Positions 52,230 to 61,550 of a DNA stretch of 64,000 bases are shown piece after piece. Position numbers and translations under genes: made by a program. Within the stretch, counting starts at the first letter, position 1, and the number at the start of each line of letters is the position of its first letter. The notes beneath the pieces are model-generated. The model ran no database searches. It was given only the letters and a program-made list of their open reading frames with translations, and was not told where the DNA came from. This DNA is from Niastella soli. Lineage in GTDB: Bacteria > Bacteroidota > Bacteroidia > Chitinophagales > Chitinophagaceae. The stretch covers positions 398,518-462,517 of the forward strand of contig NZ_JAGHKO010000011.1 of assembly GCF_017742245.1 (NCBI RefSeq), in the 5' to 3' direction.

Positions 52230-53606
52230 TTAATAAATAGTCACTTCCCATAAGCCGGCCATTCCTTTCAAAAAGCTTATTCGTAAATACCGCGCTGTTA
52301 CTGAGAAATTATCAATATGGGGTGATTGTATGCGTACATCCGCATGACCACCGCATTGTTTCCAGGTTTTGGCATTGGTGGAATATTCCAGTGTATAGGC
52401 GTGTCCGGCGGTAGGTTTTACAAAATAAGCTTCCAGCTTTTTTACTTTTTGTGCAGTGCCCAGGTCTATAATGAAAGTAGCCAGTGAATCGGTGGTGGCC
52501 GCCAGCCAGCGCGTGCCATTCGATTGGTCAATGGCGTTTTGAGGTTGATAGGTTTCAGTTCTGTTTAAAGTGGAATCCTTGATGGGTTTTATTTTCAGAT
52601 CGGGCAAGGTACTGGAAGCTATTGCATTTTTGATTGCAAGCGGTTGAGGATGCTTTATGTGACGCAGTGCGCCCACCCCTTCATGGGTCAAAACGACAGG
52701 GTTAATAGTGCCATCTTCATTAAAGGTTAATTTATCAACCCAAACCTGGCGGTTGGTGCTGCCCCGGCCAAATTCCAGGTAAGCGAAATAATAATTGTCT
52801 GTTCCTTTTACATTGAATACGGAGCCATGACCAGGACCATAAATGCCTTTGGCATGATCGGTGGTAGCAATAATATCTTTGTCCGGAAATTCAAAGGGTC
52901 CTAATGGCGATACCTTGCTATAGATGTAAGCATACTGATAATTTTCATGTCCTGATAAAGTATACAGGTAATAGTAAATGCCTTTTCGCTTAAAAAGAAA
53001 TGGTCCTTCTGAATAACCTCCGCGTTTGGTGGGTATTACCACCGTAGTATCGAGCGTAACCATATCATTGTGCAGCCTGGCGGCGCCGCGTTGGGCCCAT
53101 ACCATATAGGTTTTGCCATCCTCATCGATGAAAACTTCGGCGTCTATTCCTTTGGTCCCTTTAGGGCCTTTCAGTGTGACCAAAGGTTGAGGCGCATCAG
53201 ACCCGGTAAAAGTGTCCCCGCCTTTTAATACATGAAAGGGGCCGGCAGGGGAATTGGCCACTGCCGCCTGGATATTTGTGTTGATAGTGGGATACAAATA
53301 ATATTTTCCATTCACCTGAGTAACGGTGCTGGGTGCCCAATATAATTGTCCAACCGCAGCAGGAAAGAACGTCCCTTTAAAGCTCCAGTGTACAAAGTCT
53401 GGTGATATCCAAACAACTGGCGGACCAGAAGAGGCCAGTCCCTGATTATAACCATCTGTGGTAGCATAGCAATAAAAGGTGTCATTAATTTCTACTATAC
53501 TGGGGTCGGCAATCAGATCGGGAATAATGGGATTACCGGGGCGTTGTGCAAGGCTGAGGGTTGAATGAAAAAGGGTAACGATTATTACCCAGGCAAGTGC
53601 TCTCAT
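52230..53606 (-). CDS. Glycoside hydrolase family 43 with F5/8-type C-terminal module
   Basis: A 458-residue enzyme with signal peptide MRALAWVIIVTLFHSTLSLAQ. The five-bladed propeller has the GH43 triad: a base aspartate in LIADPSIVEINDTFY, a pKa-tuning aspartate in GIDAEVFIDEDGK, and the acid glutamate in GGYSEGPFLFKRKG. The C-terminal ~140 residues (NAIDQSNGTRWLAATTDSLATFIIDLGTAQKVKKLEAYF) are a F5/8 discoidin-like carbohydrate-binding module. It likely removes arabinose or xylose side chains. I chose the ATG at 53606; the frame opens 18 codons earlier without signal features. Confidence 0.88.
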   Translation of the reverse strand: MRALAWVIIVTLFHSTLSLAQRPGNPIIPDLIADPSIVEINDTFYCYATTDGYNQGLASSGPPVVWISPDFVHWSFKGTFFPAAVGQLYWAPSTVTQVNGKYYLYPTINTNIQAAVANSPAGPFHVLKGGDTFTGSDAPQPLVTLKGPKGTKGIDAEVFIDEDGKTYMVWAQRGAARLHNDMVTLDTTVVIPTKRGGYSEGPFLFKRKGIYYYLYTLSGHENYQYAYIYSKVSPLGPFEFPDKDIIATTDHAKGIYGPGHGSVFNVKGTDNYYFAYLEFGRGSTNRQVWVDKLTFNEDGTINPVVLTHEGVGALRHIKHPQPLAIKNAIASSTLPDLKIKPIKDSTLNRTETYQPQNAIDQSNGTRWLAATTDSLATFIIDLGTAQKVKKLEAYFVKPTAGHAYTLEYSTNAKTWKQCGGHADVRIQSPHIDNFSVTARYLRISFLKGMAGLWEVTIY

Positions 53607-54054
53607 TATTTTGATATTATGTGGGTCATGATTTGATTGCAATATTATGGTAAAATCCAATTTGTGTTAAGATAGTTTATTTACCTGATAATAATCGGGA
53701 AATAAACCATGTGAAAATATAGTTACTTCATATGCCATTAAAATTAAACCAAAACAATTGTCATATGAAAAAAGTAAACACCTCCTGGTATATGGATAAC
53801 ATATACGACTGCTTCTAACGGTAATCATTAATTCTTCCTGCTACTCCTTTTAGTTTTCCCCAATTGTAATTGCGGTGCGATTTGTGTAGCATCATGCGGC
53901 GGTTGCAATTTTTACCTTCTTCTTCCCAATTGTTAAAAGGATATGCAGGAATTGTATAGCCCCCCTAACTATTTATTCCTGTCATCAAACAGGTAGGTCA
54001 AAACCTGCCAGGGATTGCCATATGCCTGTGCGATGGCCTTAAACAATCAAAACA
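53607..54054. other. Divergent promoter region, GH43 / PL6 genes
   Basis: 448 bp without a gene, AT-rich, with no repeat words. A CAGGTAGGTCAAAACCTGCC hairpin-like sequence is around 53990-54009. Should hold both promoters; no operator could be named. Confidence 0.45.
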
Positions 54055-56112
54055 ATGAAAATCAGCATTTACTTATTACTTGTATTGCTATGCGCAGTAC
54101 CAACGATTCATGCCGCTACGGTAACTGTTTCTTCTTTATCGGCTTTGCAAACTGCTATAAATAATGCAGCGCCGGGTGATATCATCATTCTGGCCAATGG
54201 CGTTTATACGGCCAGTACAGATATTACTATCAGCAAACAGGGAACGGCCGCTTCGCCTATTACCATTCAGGCGCAAACAACCGGAGGCGCTGAAATAAAC
54301 GGCACGGCCGGCATTAATATCGTCAGCCCGGCGAAATACATTATTATTAAAGGATTCAAATTCACCTTTAACGCGTCGCAGGCCACTATGGCCAGTGGCA
54401 CCAGCTTTATTCGCTGGACGCGCAACATCTTTCAAAACCCCGGTGAGGGTGAAGACCTGTTGTTGAATGGCAACGATCATGAAGTAGATTACAATACCTT
54501 TCAACATAAAGATGCATTGGGTCGTTTTATTGCCGTTCGTGGTTCGGGAAGCCAGATCGCTCAACGCCTGCACATCCATCACAACTATTTTTTCGATCAG
54601 CAACCACAATCCGGCAATGGAGCCGAGACGGTGCAGTTTGGTTTAAGTGGATATAGCCTGTCGAGCAGCAACAGTATTTTCGAATACAATCTTTTTGAAG
54701 AATGCGATGGCGAGAATGAATTGCTCTCTGTTAAATCAAGCGCGGTCACTGTCCGGTATAACACCATTCGTAATTGCCCGGCGCAGTTTACGCTTCGGCA
54801 TGGCAATCATTGTCTGGTGTATGGTAACTATTTTATCAATACACCTGGTATTCGCATCTTTGGCGACGACCACATCATCTTTAGTAATCATTTCGAGAAC
54901 TGTAGTCCCGCCATCAATATAGGGAATGGCGATGGGGAAGTAGCCGATGGAGATGCTTTAACGGTGCACGACCGGCCCGACCGTACCGTGATCGTGTTTA
55001 ATACACTGGTAAACAACACCACCAACTACACACAAAGCGGTCGTACGAATGGGTTAGGTGCCACCAATACTACGTTTTCCAACAATATTATCCAGGGTGG
55101 GGGCCCTGCAGCCTCAATTGCTGGCCCCTATACGGGCGCTGTATGGTCGAACAATATCGTATACCAGGCCAATGGCGCTGGTTCAATGCCGTCTGGTAGT
55201 TATACGGTAGTGAATCCATTGCTGGCCAGGGATGCAACCGGTACTTTCCATTTGCAGGCGGGTAGTCCGGCCATCGATGCGGCCACGGGCACGTATTCAG
55301 CCGTTACCGTTGATATGGATGGACAAAGCCGTTCGGGTACTAAGGATATTGGCGCCGATGAAGTGGGGACAGGCCCGGTGATCGCTCAAATTCTTTCTAC
55401 ATCGATGGTGGGCTACAATGGCAGCGATCCTTCGGAATGTTTACCCGTGGTGGCCAGCAGTGACGATGGCAACGTACCGGGCAATGTGCTGGATAATGAC
55501 CTGAATACCCGCTGGTCGGCCAGTGGTGATGGGCAATGGATCCAATTCTGTTTAAACAGTGCTACTACTGTTACCGGGGTACAGATCGCCTTTTATAATG
55601 GTACGACCCGCACTTCTTCATTTGATATTTTAACCAGTACCGATGGCGCCAACTGGAGTACAAAAGCTTCCAACCTGGTAAGCAGTGGCACCAGCCTGAA
55701 CCTGGAAACCTTTTCCATCACCAGTACTACTGCCAAATATGTTCGCATTGTAGGACATGGCAATAGTGTAAATGCCTGGAACAGTTATACCGAAGTGCAT
55801 ATTCAAATTGCTTCCTCATTGACGGCGCGTTTGATGGAGGAAGGAACAGCCAGCCTTAAAGGAGGGCTCAACAGTTATCCCAATCCATTCCATACAACCA
55901 ATACCATCACATTTGAGCTGGGGAAAGATAGCCATGTTCAGCTGAGCGTATTTGATGTAATGGGCCGGCAGGTAGCCCTGCTGGTGAATGGCGTTGTAAA
56001 GAGTGGGGTACATCGTGTTCCCTTCGATGGGAAAGGGTTACCGGTTGGAATGTACTGGATCAAGCTGGTGCGGGAGGGGAAAAGTGTTATGAAGCAGATA
56101 GTGAAGGAGTAG
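54055..56112 (+). CDS. PL6-like parallel beta-helix polysaccharide lyase with F5/8 and T9SS domains
   Basis: A 685-residue secreted protein. Signal MKISIYLLLVLLCAVPTIHA, then a PL6/chondroitinase-B-like right-handed beta helix (VSSLSALQTAINNAAPGDIIILANGVYT, YNTFQHKDALGRFIAVRGSGS, TLRHGNHCLVYGNYFI with the catalytic-type Arg). Residues about 460-585 are a F5/8-type module (GNVLDNDLNTRWSASGDGQWIQF), and the last ~80 residues (NSYPNPFHTTNTITFELG, MYWIKLV) are a type A T9SS sorting signal. Substrates of PL6 include alginate and dermatan; which one is unclear. Confidence 0.85.
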   Translation: MKISIYLLLVLLCAVPTIHAATVTVSSLSALQTAINNAAPGDIIILANGVYTASTDITISKQGTAASPITIQAQTTGGAEINGTAGINIVSPAKYIIIKGFKFTFNASQATMASGTSFIRWTRNIFQNPGEGEDLLLNGNDHEVDYNTFQHKDALGRFIAVRGSGSQIAQRLHIHHNYFFDQQPQSGNGAETVQFGLSGYSLSSSNSIFEYNLFEECDGENELLSVKSSAVTVRYNTIRNCPAQFTLRHGNHCLVYGNYFINTPGIRIFGDDHIIFSNHFENCSPAINIGNGDGEVADGDALTVHDRPDRTVIVFNTLVNNTTNYTQSGRTNGLGATNTTFSNNIIQGGGPAASIAGPYTGAVWSNNIVYQANGAGSMPSGSYTVVNPLLARDATGTFHLQAGSPAIDAATGTYSAVTVDMDGQSRSGTKDIGADEVGTGPVIAQILSTSMVGYNGSDPSECLPVVASSDDGNVPGNVLDNDLNTRWSASGDGQWIQFCLNSATTVTGVQIAFYNGTTRTSSFDILTSTDGANWSTKASNLVSSGTSLNLETFSITSTTAKYVRIVGHGNSVNAWNSYTEVHIQIASSLTARLMEEGTASLKGGLNSYPNPFHTTNTITFELGKDSHVQLSVFDVMGRQVALLVNGVVKSGVHRVPFDGKGLPVGMYWIKLVREGKSVMKQIVKE

Positions 56113-56504
56113 GTAATAGGTAATAGGCAAACGGCAAACGGCAGACGGCAATGGAATACAATAGGATGCTCCACGCTGCGCGTGTCGCGTTCAAAAAGGC
56201 AGTAGGCAATGGGAAGTAGGAAGTAGCTCACCTACGCCAAGGCTTCGGCGACCGAAGGAAGTAGGAAGATGGATTGGGCTGCGCAAGATAATTTCAGTCG
56301 TGAGTGTTTTCCTGAGCGCAGCGAAGGCGCTAATGCTTCGAACGCAGGGAGATGCCAGATGCCTGGTTTTATTTCACAGCCTGTCCCGATTTGTCGGGAT
56401 TTCACGTTTGCCGTTTGCCGTTTGCCGTCTGCCGTCTGCCGTTTGCCGTTTGCCGATTCTCAAACATCCTGTCTCTTATTGTTAACCTATAAATGATCAC
56501 CCGA
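56113..56504 (+). repeat. Large intercistronic inverted repeat between PL6 and GH5 genes
   Basis: Sense words (GGTAATAGG, GGCAAAC, GGCAGAC) start just after the PL6 stop. Eight reversed heptamers (CCGTTTG/CCGTCTG, 56404-56459) end before the GH5 start. Bases 56126-56149 are an exact 24-bp reverse complement of 56431-56454. The middle contains CTCCACGCTGCGCGTGTCGC, found also near 45883-45902, and CCTGAGCGCAGCGAAGG (56311-56327). No gene is present; frames here read as repeats. Confidence 0.9.
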
Positions 56505-58763
56505 ATGAAAAAAGTTACCAACCTTATTTTATGGAGCGCATGCTTGCTCTTGGCATCCGCTAAAAACACCCAGGCGCAAACGCCTGTTCAGAAAAACGGT
56601 CAACTCCGTGTTATCGGGACCAAATTGTGTAACCAGTATGGAAATCCCATTCAATTACGGGGTATGAGTACCCACGGTATTCAATGGTATGGCTGGGGAA
56701 GCTGTTTAACCGAAGCGTCACTCGATGCACTGGCCTATGACTGGGGCGCCGATGTGCTGCGTATTTCGCTGTACGTACAGGAAGGTGGCTATGAGACCGA
56801 TCCTGCCGGATTCACTGCCCAGGTGAACCGCCTGATAGAAGAAGCCACAGAACGTGGCATGTATGCACTGGTTGACTGGCATCAGTTGGATCCCGGCGAT
56901 CCCAATTACAATTTGTCGAGAGCGAAAACTTTCTTCTCGGCTATTGCCAATCAGCACAAGAACAAGAATAACATCATCTACGACATTTGTAATGAACCAA
57001 ATTCAGGTGCTACCTGGGCAAAGATCAAAACTTATGCTGACCAGATGATCCCCTTTATCCGCGCTATCGATAACGATGCGGTGATCTGCGTGGGTACCCA
57101 TGGCTGGTCTACTTTTGGCTTATCTGATGATGGATCTTTACAGGATGTGATCAACAATCCTTTGACCTATCCCAATGTGATGTACACCTTCCATTTTTAT
57201 GCGAAGGACCATCGAACTGAGTATTTGAACCAGCTGAACAAAGCATCAGACCTGTTCCCCGTATTCGTGACCGAGTTCGGTACGCAGGAAGCCAGTGGTG
57301 ATGGACCAAACGACTTCACCATGGCGCAACAATATATTGATCTGATGGCCAGGAAAAAGATCAGCTGGACCAACTGGAACTACTCTGACGACTTCCGTTC
57401 CGGTGCCGTATGGGTAACAGGTACCTGTTCAAACGGTCCATGGACCACTGCCCGCCTGAAACCAGCAGGCGCCTGGGTCCGGGAGCGGATGTTGAGCCCC
57501 GTTGATGATTTTCCTGGTGGTAGCCCCACTTGCGAGCCGGTTACAGCCAGCAGCAACGATGGCAATGTGCCTGCCAATGTATTGGATAACGACCTCAATA
57601 CCCGGTGGTCTGCCAGCGGGGATGGCCAGTGGATCCAGTTCTGTTTAAACACGCCTGCAACAGTTTCAGGTGTACAGATCGCTTTCTACCAGGGCAATAC
57701 CCGTACGTCAACCTTCGATATTCAAACCAGTGATGACGGACTGGCATTTACTACAGTTGCGTCTGCTATTCACAGCAGTGGAACTACGCTGAACCTGGAA
57801 ACATTCTCCTTTACCCCACGCACGGCAAAATATGTTCGCATTGTAGGACATGGCAACAGCGCGAGTGCCTGGAATAGTTATACTGAGGTGAAAATACAAA
57901 CAGGTACAGGTGGTAATAACCAGCTGTTCACTTTATTGCCTACCCAGGATGCATATGTGCGTGATGGCGCCAATGCCACCCTTATTCATGGCGTAATAGA
58001 TTCTACTTTATTAATGACAAAAGTAAATCCAACCACTACCACTGGTAACAACCGCGAATCGTATTTGCTGTTTGATGCAGGCAATGTAACCGGCACTATT
58101 AATACAGTTACATTGAAAGTATATGGCAAAGTAGATCTTACTGCTGTTGCTACTATTCCGGTTGGTGTTTTTTCTGTGGCCAATACCAGTTGGACCGAAA
58201 ATTCATTGACCTGGAATAATAAACCAGCGGCAGGCTCAACAGCCCTGGCATCTGCCGATATTTCCAGCGCTGCCTTCAATTATGCAACCTGGAATGTTAC
58301 CAGTTACGTGAAAAGCGAAATAGCTGCTGGCCGTAAGATCATTGCCTTATCGCTGAAGAGCCTGGCATCAAACGATTCCCGGATCCTGTTCAACTCGGCA
58401 GAGACTGGCAACAACCCGCCGCAACTGGTGATAGATGCTACCACCACTGCCACCACGCGGATGATCGTTTCCTCGTTGATCGATCAGTCATTGAAGCCTG
58501 TAGCGGCAACAACTGTCCTGCAGAGTTATCCCAATCCATTCAAAAACAACAATACCGTTGTTTTCAACCTGACAACGCAGGGACATGTTTATCTGTCGGT
58601 ATTTGACCTTACCGGAAAAGAAGTGGCGGTGCTGGTAAATGGCAATCTGTCGGCCGGCAGCCACCGTACCAACTTTGAGCCGCGTCATTTACCCGCCGGT
58701 ATCTATACCCTGAAAATGGTGCATAATGGCAAAATAACAACTACCAAGCTGGTGAAAGAATAG
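56505..58763 (+). CDS. GH5 endoglucanase-like enzyme with F5/8, DNRLRE and T9SS domains
   Basis: A 752-residue secreted enzyme from MKKVTNLILWSACLLLASA. The GH5 barrel (IQLRGMSTHGIQWYGWG, LVDWHQLDPGD, DICNEPNSG, VFVTEFGTQEA) has the acid/base E164 (NEP) and nucleophile E257 (TEFG) in this numbering. A F5/8 module (CEPVTASSNDGNVPANVLDNDLNTRW) nearly identical in plan to that of the PL6 neighbour follows, then a DNRLRE-type beta domain (DAYVRDGAN ... ESYLLFDAGNVTGT, ENSLTWNNKP) and a C-terminal T9SS sorting domain (QSYPNPFKNNNTVVFNL). It probably cleaves beta-1,4-glucan outside the cell. Confidence 0.88.
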   Translation: MKKVTNLILWSACLLLASAKNTQAQTPVQKNGQLRVIGTKLCNQYGNPIQLRGMSTHGIQWYGWGSCLTEASLDALAYDWGADVLRISLYVQEGGYETDPAGFTAQVNRLIEEATERGMYALVDWHQLDPGDPNYNLSRAKTFFSAIANQHKNKNNIIYDICNEPNSGATWAKIKTYADQMIPFIRAIDNDAVICVGTHGWSTFGLSDDGSLQDVINNPLTYPNVMYTFHFYAKDHRTEYLNQLNKASDLFPVFVTEFGTQEASGDGPNDFTMAQQYIDLMARKKISWTNWNYSDDFRSGAVWVTGTCSNGPWTTARLKPAGAWVRERMLSPVDDFPGGSPTCEPVTASSNDGNVPANVLDNDLNTRWSASGDGQWIQFCLNTPATVSGVQIAFYQGNTRTSTFDIQTSDDGLAFTTVASAIHSSGTTLNLETFSFTPRTAKYVRIVGHGNSASAWNSYTEVKIQTGTGGNNQLFTLLPTQDAYVRDGANATLIHGVIDSTLLMTKVNPTTTTGNNRESYLLFDAGNVTGTINTVTLKVYGKVDLTAVATIPVGVFSVANTSWTENSLTWNNKPAAGSTALASADISSAAFNYATWNVTSYVKSEIAAGRKIIALSLKSLASNDSRILFNSAETGNNPPQLVIDATTTATTRMIVSSLIDQSLKPVAATTVLQSYPNPFKNNNTVVFNLTTQGHVYLSVFDLTGKEVAVLVNGNLSAGSHRTNFEPRHLPAGIYTLKMVHNGKITTTKLVKE

Positions 58764-58792
58764 ACTTCTCCTGAAGAAAAACAGCCAAAATG

Positions 58793-58824
58793 GGGTCATC
58801 CGTGTATGCGGGTGGCCCTTTTTT
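58793..58824 (+). terminator. Intrinsic terminator after the GH5 gene
   Basis: GGGTCATCCG (58793-58802) pairs with CGGGTGGCCC (58809-58818), two G-U pairs, around TGTATG, followed by six T. It is 29 bp after the GH5 stop. Confidence 0.85.
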
Positions 58825-58900
58825 AGGAAAATGGCAGTTATCCACAATCCGCACCCAAATGCGTGCGTTATATATGGGATACGGTATAACGAACACTTGT

Positions 58901-58908
58901 TATATTTG
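58901..58908 (+). promoter_or_regulatory. TATATTTG -7 box immediately before the bicupin start
   Basis: An exact TAnnTTTG element ends 4 bases before the ATG at 58913. If it is the -7 box of the Bacteroidota primary sigma factor, the message would start at or within a few bases of the start codon and would be nearly leaderless. No -33 TTG is obvious. Confidence 0.5.
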
Positions 58909-58912
58909 CACC

Positions 58913-59683
58913 ATGAAGCCTATCTTCTTGACTATTACTGTTTTATTCAGCCTGTTCTGTCAGGCGCAACCAGTACCGGTGACCTCGAGATTGTTTGCCT
59001 GGAAAGACCTTGTTGTTCAAAAGGATTCCAGCAGCTATTTTATGAAACTGGCCAATGGTCCTACAGCTACACTGGCCAACCTGGAAATGCGGGTAGTGGA
59101 ACTGGACCCTGGTAAACAGCCCCATGCACCACTGGCCCACCCCGATGCAGAAGAACTCATCATAGTTAAAGAAGGCAATTTAAAAGTAACGGCAAAAGGA
59201 CTTTCAACCATTATTGGCCCCGGTGGCGTTGCGTTGATCATGCCAGGGGATATCCATACGTTTGAATCCACCAGCAAGGTGTTGACGGCTTATTATTCGA
59301 TCCGGTTCAAGCCAACAACCTTCCTCAATATAGAACGTGGTAACCAGGCAGGCGGCTCTTTTGCCGGTGACTGGGAGAACTGGTCGGTTCAGCAAAATGA
59401 GAAAGGAGAGAGAAGGGCGGTGTTTGAGCGTTTCACCGCCGCATTTGAAAAGATGGAATTGCATGTGACCACGCTGAATGGTGGACTGATAAGTCATTCA
59501 CCGCACAAACACTCGCAGGAAGAATTGATAGTAGTGAGAAAAGGCAATGGGATTGTTTTGCTGGGTGATGCCACGCAGCCTGTAGGCGAAGGTGATGTGA
59601 TCTTTTTTTCGTCCAACAGCCTGCATTCATTAAAAAATACCGGAACAGAACCATTGGAGTATTTTGCGTTGCAGTTTCAATAG
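58913..59683 (+). CDS. Secreted bicupin protein
   Basis: A 256-residue protein with a signal peptide (MKPIFLTITVLFSLFCQAQ) and two cupin domains. Domain 1 has PHAPLAHPDAEELIIVKEG ... GDIHTF and domain 2 has SHSPHKHSQEELIVVRKGNG ... NSLHSL, each with the His/His/Glu and later His of a metal site. It resembles the (S)-ureidoglycine aminohydrolase-like bicupins in plan but substrates vary widely. I chose the ATG at 58913 because it begins the signal peptide. Confidence 0.82.
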   Translation: MKPIFLTITVLFSLFCQAQPVPVTSRLFAWKDLVVQKDSSSYFMKLANGPTATLANLEMRVVELDPGKQPHAPLAHPDAEELIIVKEGNLKVTAKGLSTIIGPGGVALIMPGDIHTFESTSKVLTAYYSIRFKPTTFLNIERGNQAGGSFAGDWENWSVQQNEKGERRAVFERFTAAFEKMELHVTTLNGGLISHSPHKHSQEELIVVRKGNGIVLLGDATQPVGEGDVIFFSSNSLHSLKNTGTEPLEYFALQFQ

Positions 59684-60093
59684 AAGGCAATAGGCAATGG
59701 GCAATAGGCAATGGCTTCTTCGCGGCAGACAGCAGACGGCAGATGGGAGACGTTTGCAGATTCCTTGTTGTTGGTCGCCGTTCCGGCTCCCGAAATCTAT
59801 TCGAGGCTCGCGACTATTTTCAGAACTACCTTTCAGCAAATACCTCCTATAACTTAATAACCTAAGAACAAAATAACTTAAACTGTATTTCCTTGCCAAC
59901 TGGTCAACTGTTCAATTTATCCCACTATGCAACCATTGCCAGATAACCTGCATCTTGGGCCCTCTGCAACTGTACATTAAACAATTCTACCCATTTAGTA
60001 ATTAATATATTCCTCTTGTTTTTTAATGCTTAAATTTTCGTTGTTCTCCTTATATTTAAGGCCTCGCAAACAACCAATTTAATAATTGCCGAT
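59684..60093 (+). repeat. Intercistronic repeat region before the Gfo/Idh gene
   Basis: GGCAATAGGCAATGGGC words begin directly after the bicupin stop, then a TCGCGG centre (59720-59725) and GGCAGAC words. From about 59845, reversed words follow: AACTTAATAACCTAAG and CAACTGGTCAACTG (to 59922). The last 170 bp are AT-rich with TATATTTA (60051-60058), a near match to the -7 box, 36 bp before the next start. Confidence 0.75.
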
Positions 60094-61449
60094 ATGAAAA
60101 ATTCTCGTCGCGGGTTTATAAAACAAACCACTATGGCCGGAGCTGGATTATTAGTTGCCAAGGCCGGATTTTCTGCACAAAGTTATAGAAGGATCATAGG
60201 TGCCAATGACAGGGTACGGGTTGGGGTGGTTGGTTTTTCAGACCGTCACCGCAGTTCTCACATGCCTTGTTTTATGAACCATTACAAGGAGCTGAATTTT
60301 GATATTGTTGCAGTTTCTGATATCTGGAAGAAAAGAAGAGAAGAGGGCGCTGCCCAATGGAAGGAAAAAATGGGGCATGATATTGTTGCCTGTCGCAATA
60401 ATGAAGAATTATACAGCAAGAAACTGGCGGATGCCGTATTCATCAGTACCGCCGATTTTCAACATGCGCTGCACGCCATTGAAGCAGTAAAAGCTGGTTG
60501 CGATGTATATTGTGAAAAACCGTTTGCCGAAACGATGGAGGATAACCGTGCTGCATTGAAGGCCATCAAAGCTACTGACAGAATTGTGCAGATCGGTTCA
60601 CAACGCAGAAGCGGCGCAAACTATCATGCCGCAGATGAATTCATTAAATCGGGCAAGTTTGGTCCTATTACCATGGTAGAACTTACCTGGAATGTGAACC
60701 AACCCGGTCGCTGGCGTCGTCCGGCCTTACTAAAAGAATTAAAAGAAGAAGATACTGACTGGAAACGCTTCCTCATGAACCGTCCGTTTGAAGCGTTTGA
60801 CCCGCGCAAATACCTCGAATATCGTTTGTTCTGGCCTTATTCATCAGGTTTGCCTGGTCAGTGGATGAGCCACCAGATAGACACTGTGCATTGGTTCAGC
60901 GGCATTCCCCACCCACGCAGTGTAGTGGCCAATGGCGGCATTTACATGTGGAAGGATGGCAGAAAGAACTGGGATACTATTACTGCCGTAATGGATTATG
61001 GTCCAATAAACGATCCTTCAACCGGCTTCCAGGTTACATTTGGCAGCCGCATGCACAATGGTGACGAAAAACCATCAGAGATCTATTTCTCCAATGGCGG
61101 TGAATTGAACCTCATCACCAATACGGTTTCACCAAAAGGCGGTTTAACAAAGAGGTTTGCCGAGGATATGGGTATGCAGCCAAACCTGTTACCTGAACTC
61201 AGCCTGTCGAATACCGAAGCGGTAGTGGCCAGCGCCAATACCGGTGGCGATAAACTAACCAGCAACCACGTACGTAACTGGATGGAGTGCATTCGCAGCC
61301 GCAAACAACCCAATGCACCTGTTGAAGCTGGTTATAATCACTCTATTGCTACCATCATGACCAATGCCGCCGTGCATACCGGTGGTAAGGCTACGTTCGA
61401 TGAAAAAACACAGGAAGTAATGGTGAACGGCAAACCATTTAAATATTAA
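60094..61449 (+). CDS. Gfo/Idh/MocA-family oxidoreductase, Tat-exported
   Basis: A 451-residue protein starting MKNSRRGFIKQTTMAGAGLLVAKAGFSAQ, a Tat signal. The Rossmann domain (RVRVGVVGFSDRHRSSH...) binds NAD(P), followed by the family motif CEKPFAETMEDNRAALKAI (EKP) and the C-terminal domain. Exported members of this family act on periplasmic sugars with a tightly held NAD(P); some Bacteroidota members use this as a lyase-like hydrolytic cycle. Substrate unknown. The DUF6807 gene 101 bp downstream probably shares the transcript. Confidence 0.9.
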   Translation: MKNSRRGFIKQTTMAGAGLLVAKAGFSAQSYRRIIGANDRVRVGVVGFSDRHRSSHMPCFMNHYKELNFDIVAVSDIWKKRREEGAAQWKEKMGHDIVACRNNEELYSKKLADAVFISTADFQHALHAIEAVKAGCDVYCEKPFAETMEDNRAALKAIKATDRIVQIGSQRRSGANYHAADEFIKSGKFGPITMVELTWNVNQPGRWRRPALLKELKEEDTDWKRFLMNRPFEAFDPRKYLEYRLFWPYSSGLPGQWMSHQIDTVHWFSGIPHPRSVVANGGIYMWKDGRKNWDTITAVMDYGPINDPSTGFQVTFGSRMHNGDEKPSEIYFSNGGELNLITNTVSPKGGLTKRFAEDMGMQPNLLPELSLSNTEAVVASANTGGDKLTSNHVRNWMECIRSRKQPNAPVEAGYNHSIATIMTNAAVHTGGKATFDEKTQEVMVNGKPFKY

Positions 61450-61481
61450 GTATTTTAGTAACAACCATTTTATAATGCTGA

Positions 61482-61519
61482 ATGGCTCGTCTCCCCGCAG
61501 GTTCGGGAGGACGAGCCAT
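61482..61519 (+). other. 10-bp hairpin between the Gfo/Idh and DUF6807 genes
   Basis: ATGGCTCGTC (61482-61491) pairs exactly with GACGAGCCAT (61510-61519). No T-run follows; it may protect or process the mRNA between the two cistrons. Confidence 0.6.
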
Positions 61520-61550
61520 CTGGCAATAAAGGAAAAATAAAAAATTCCGG

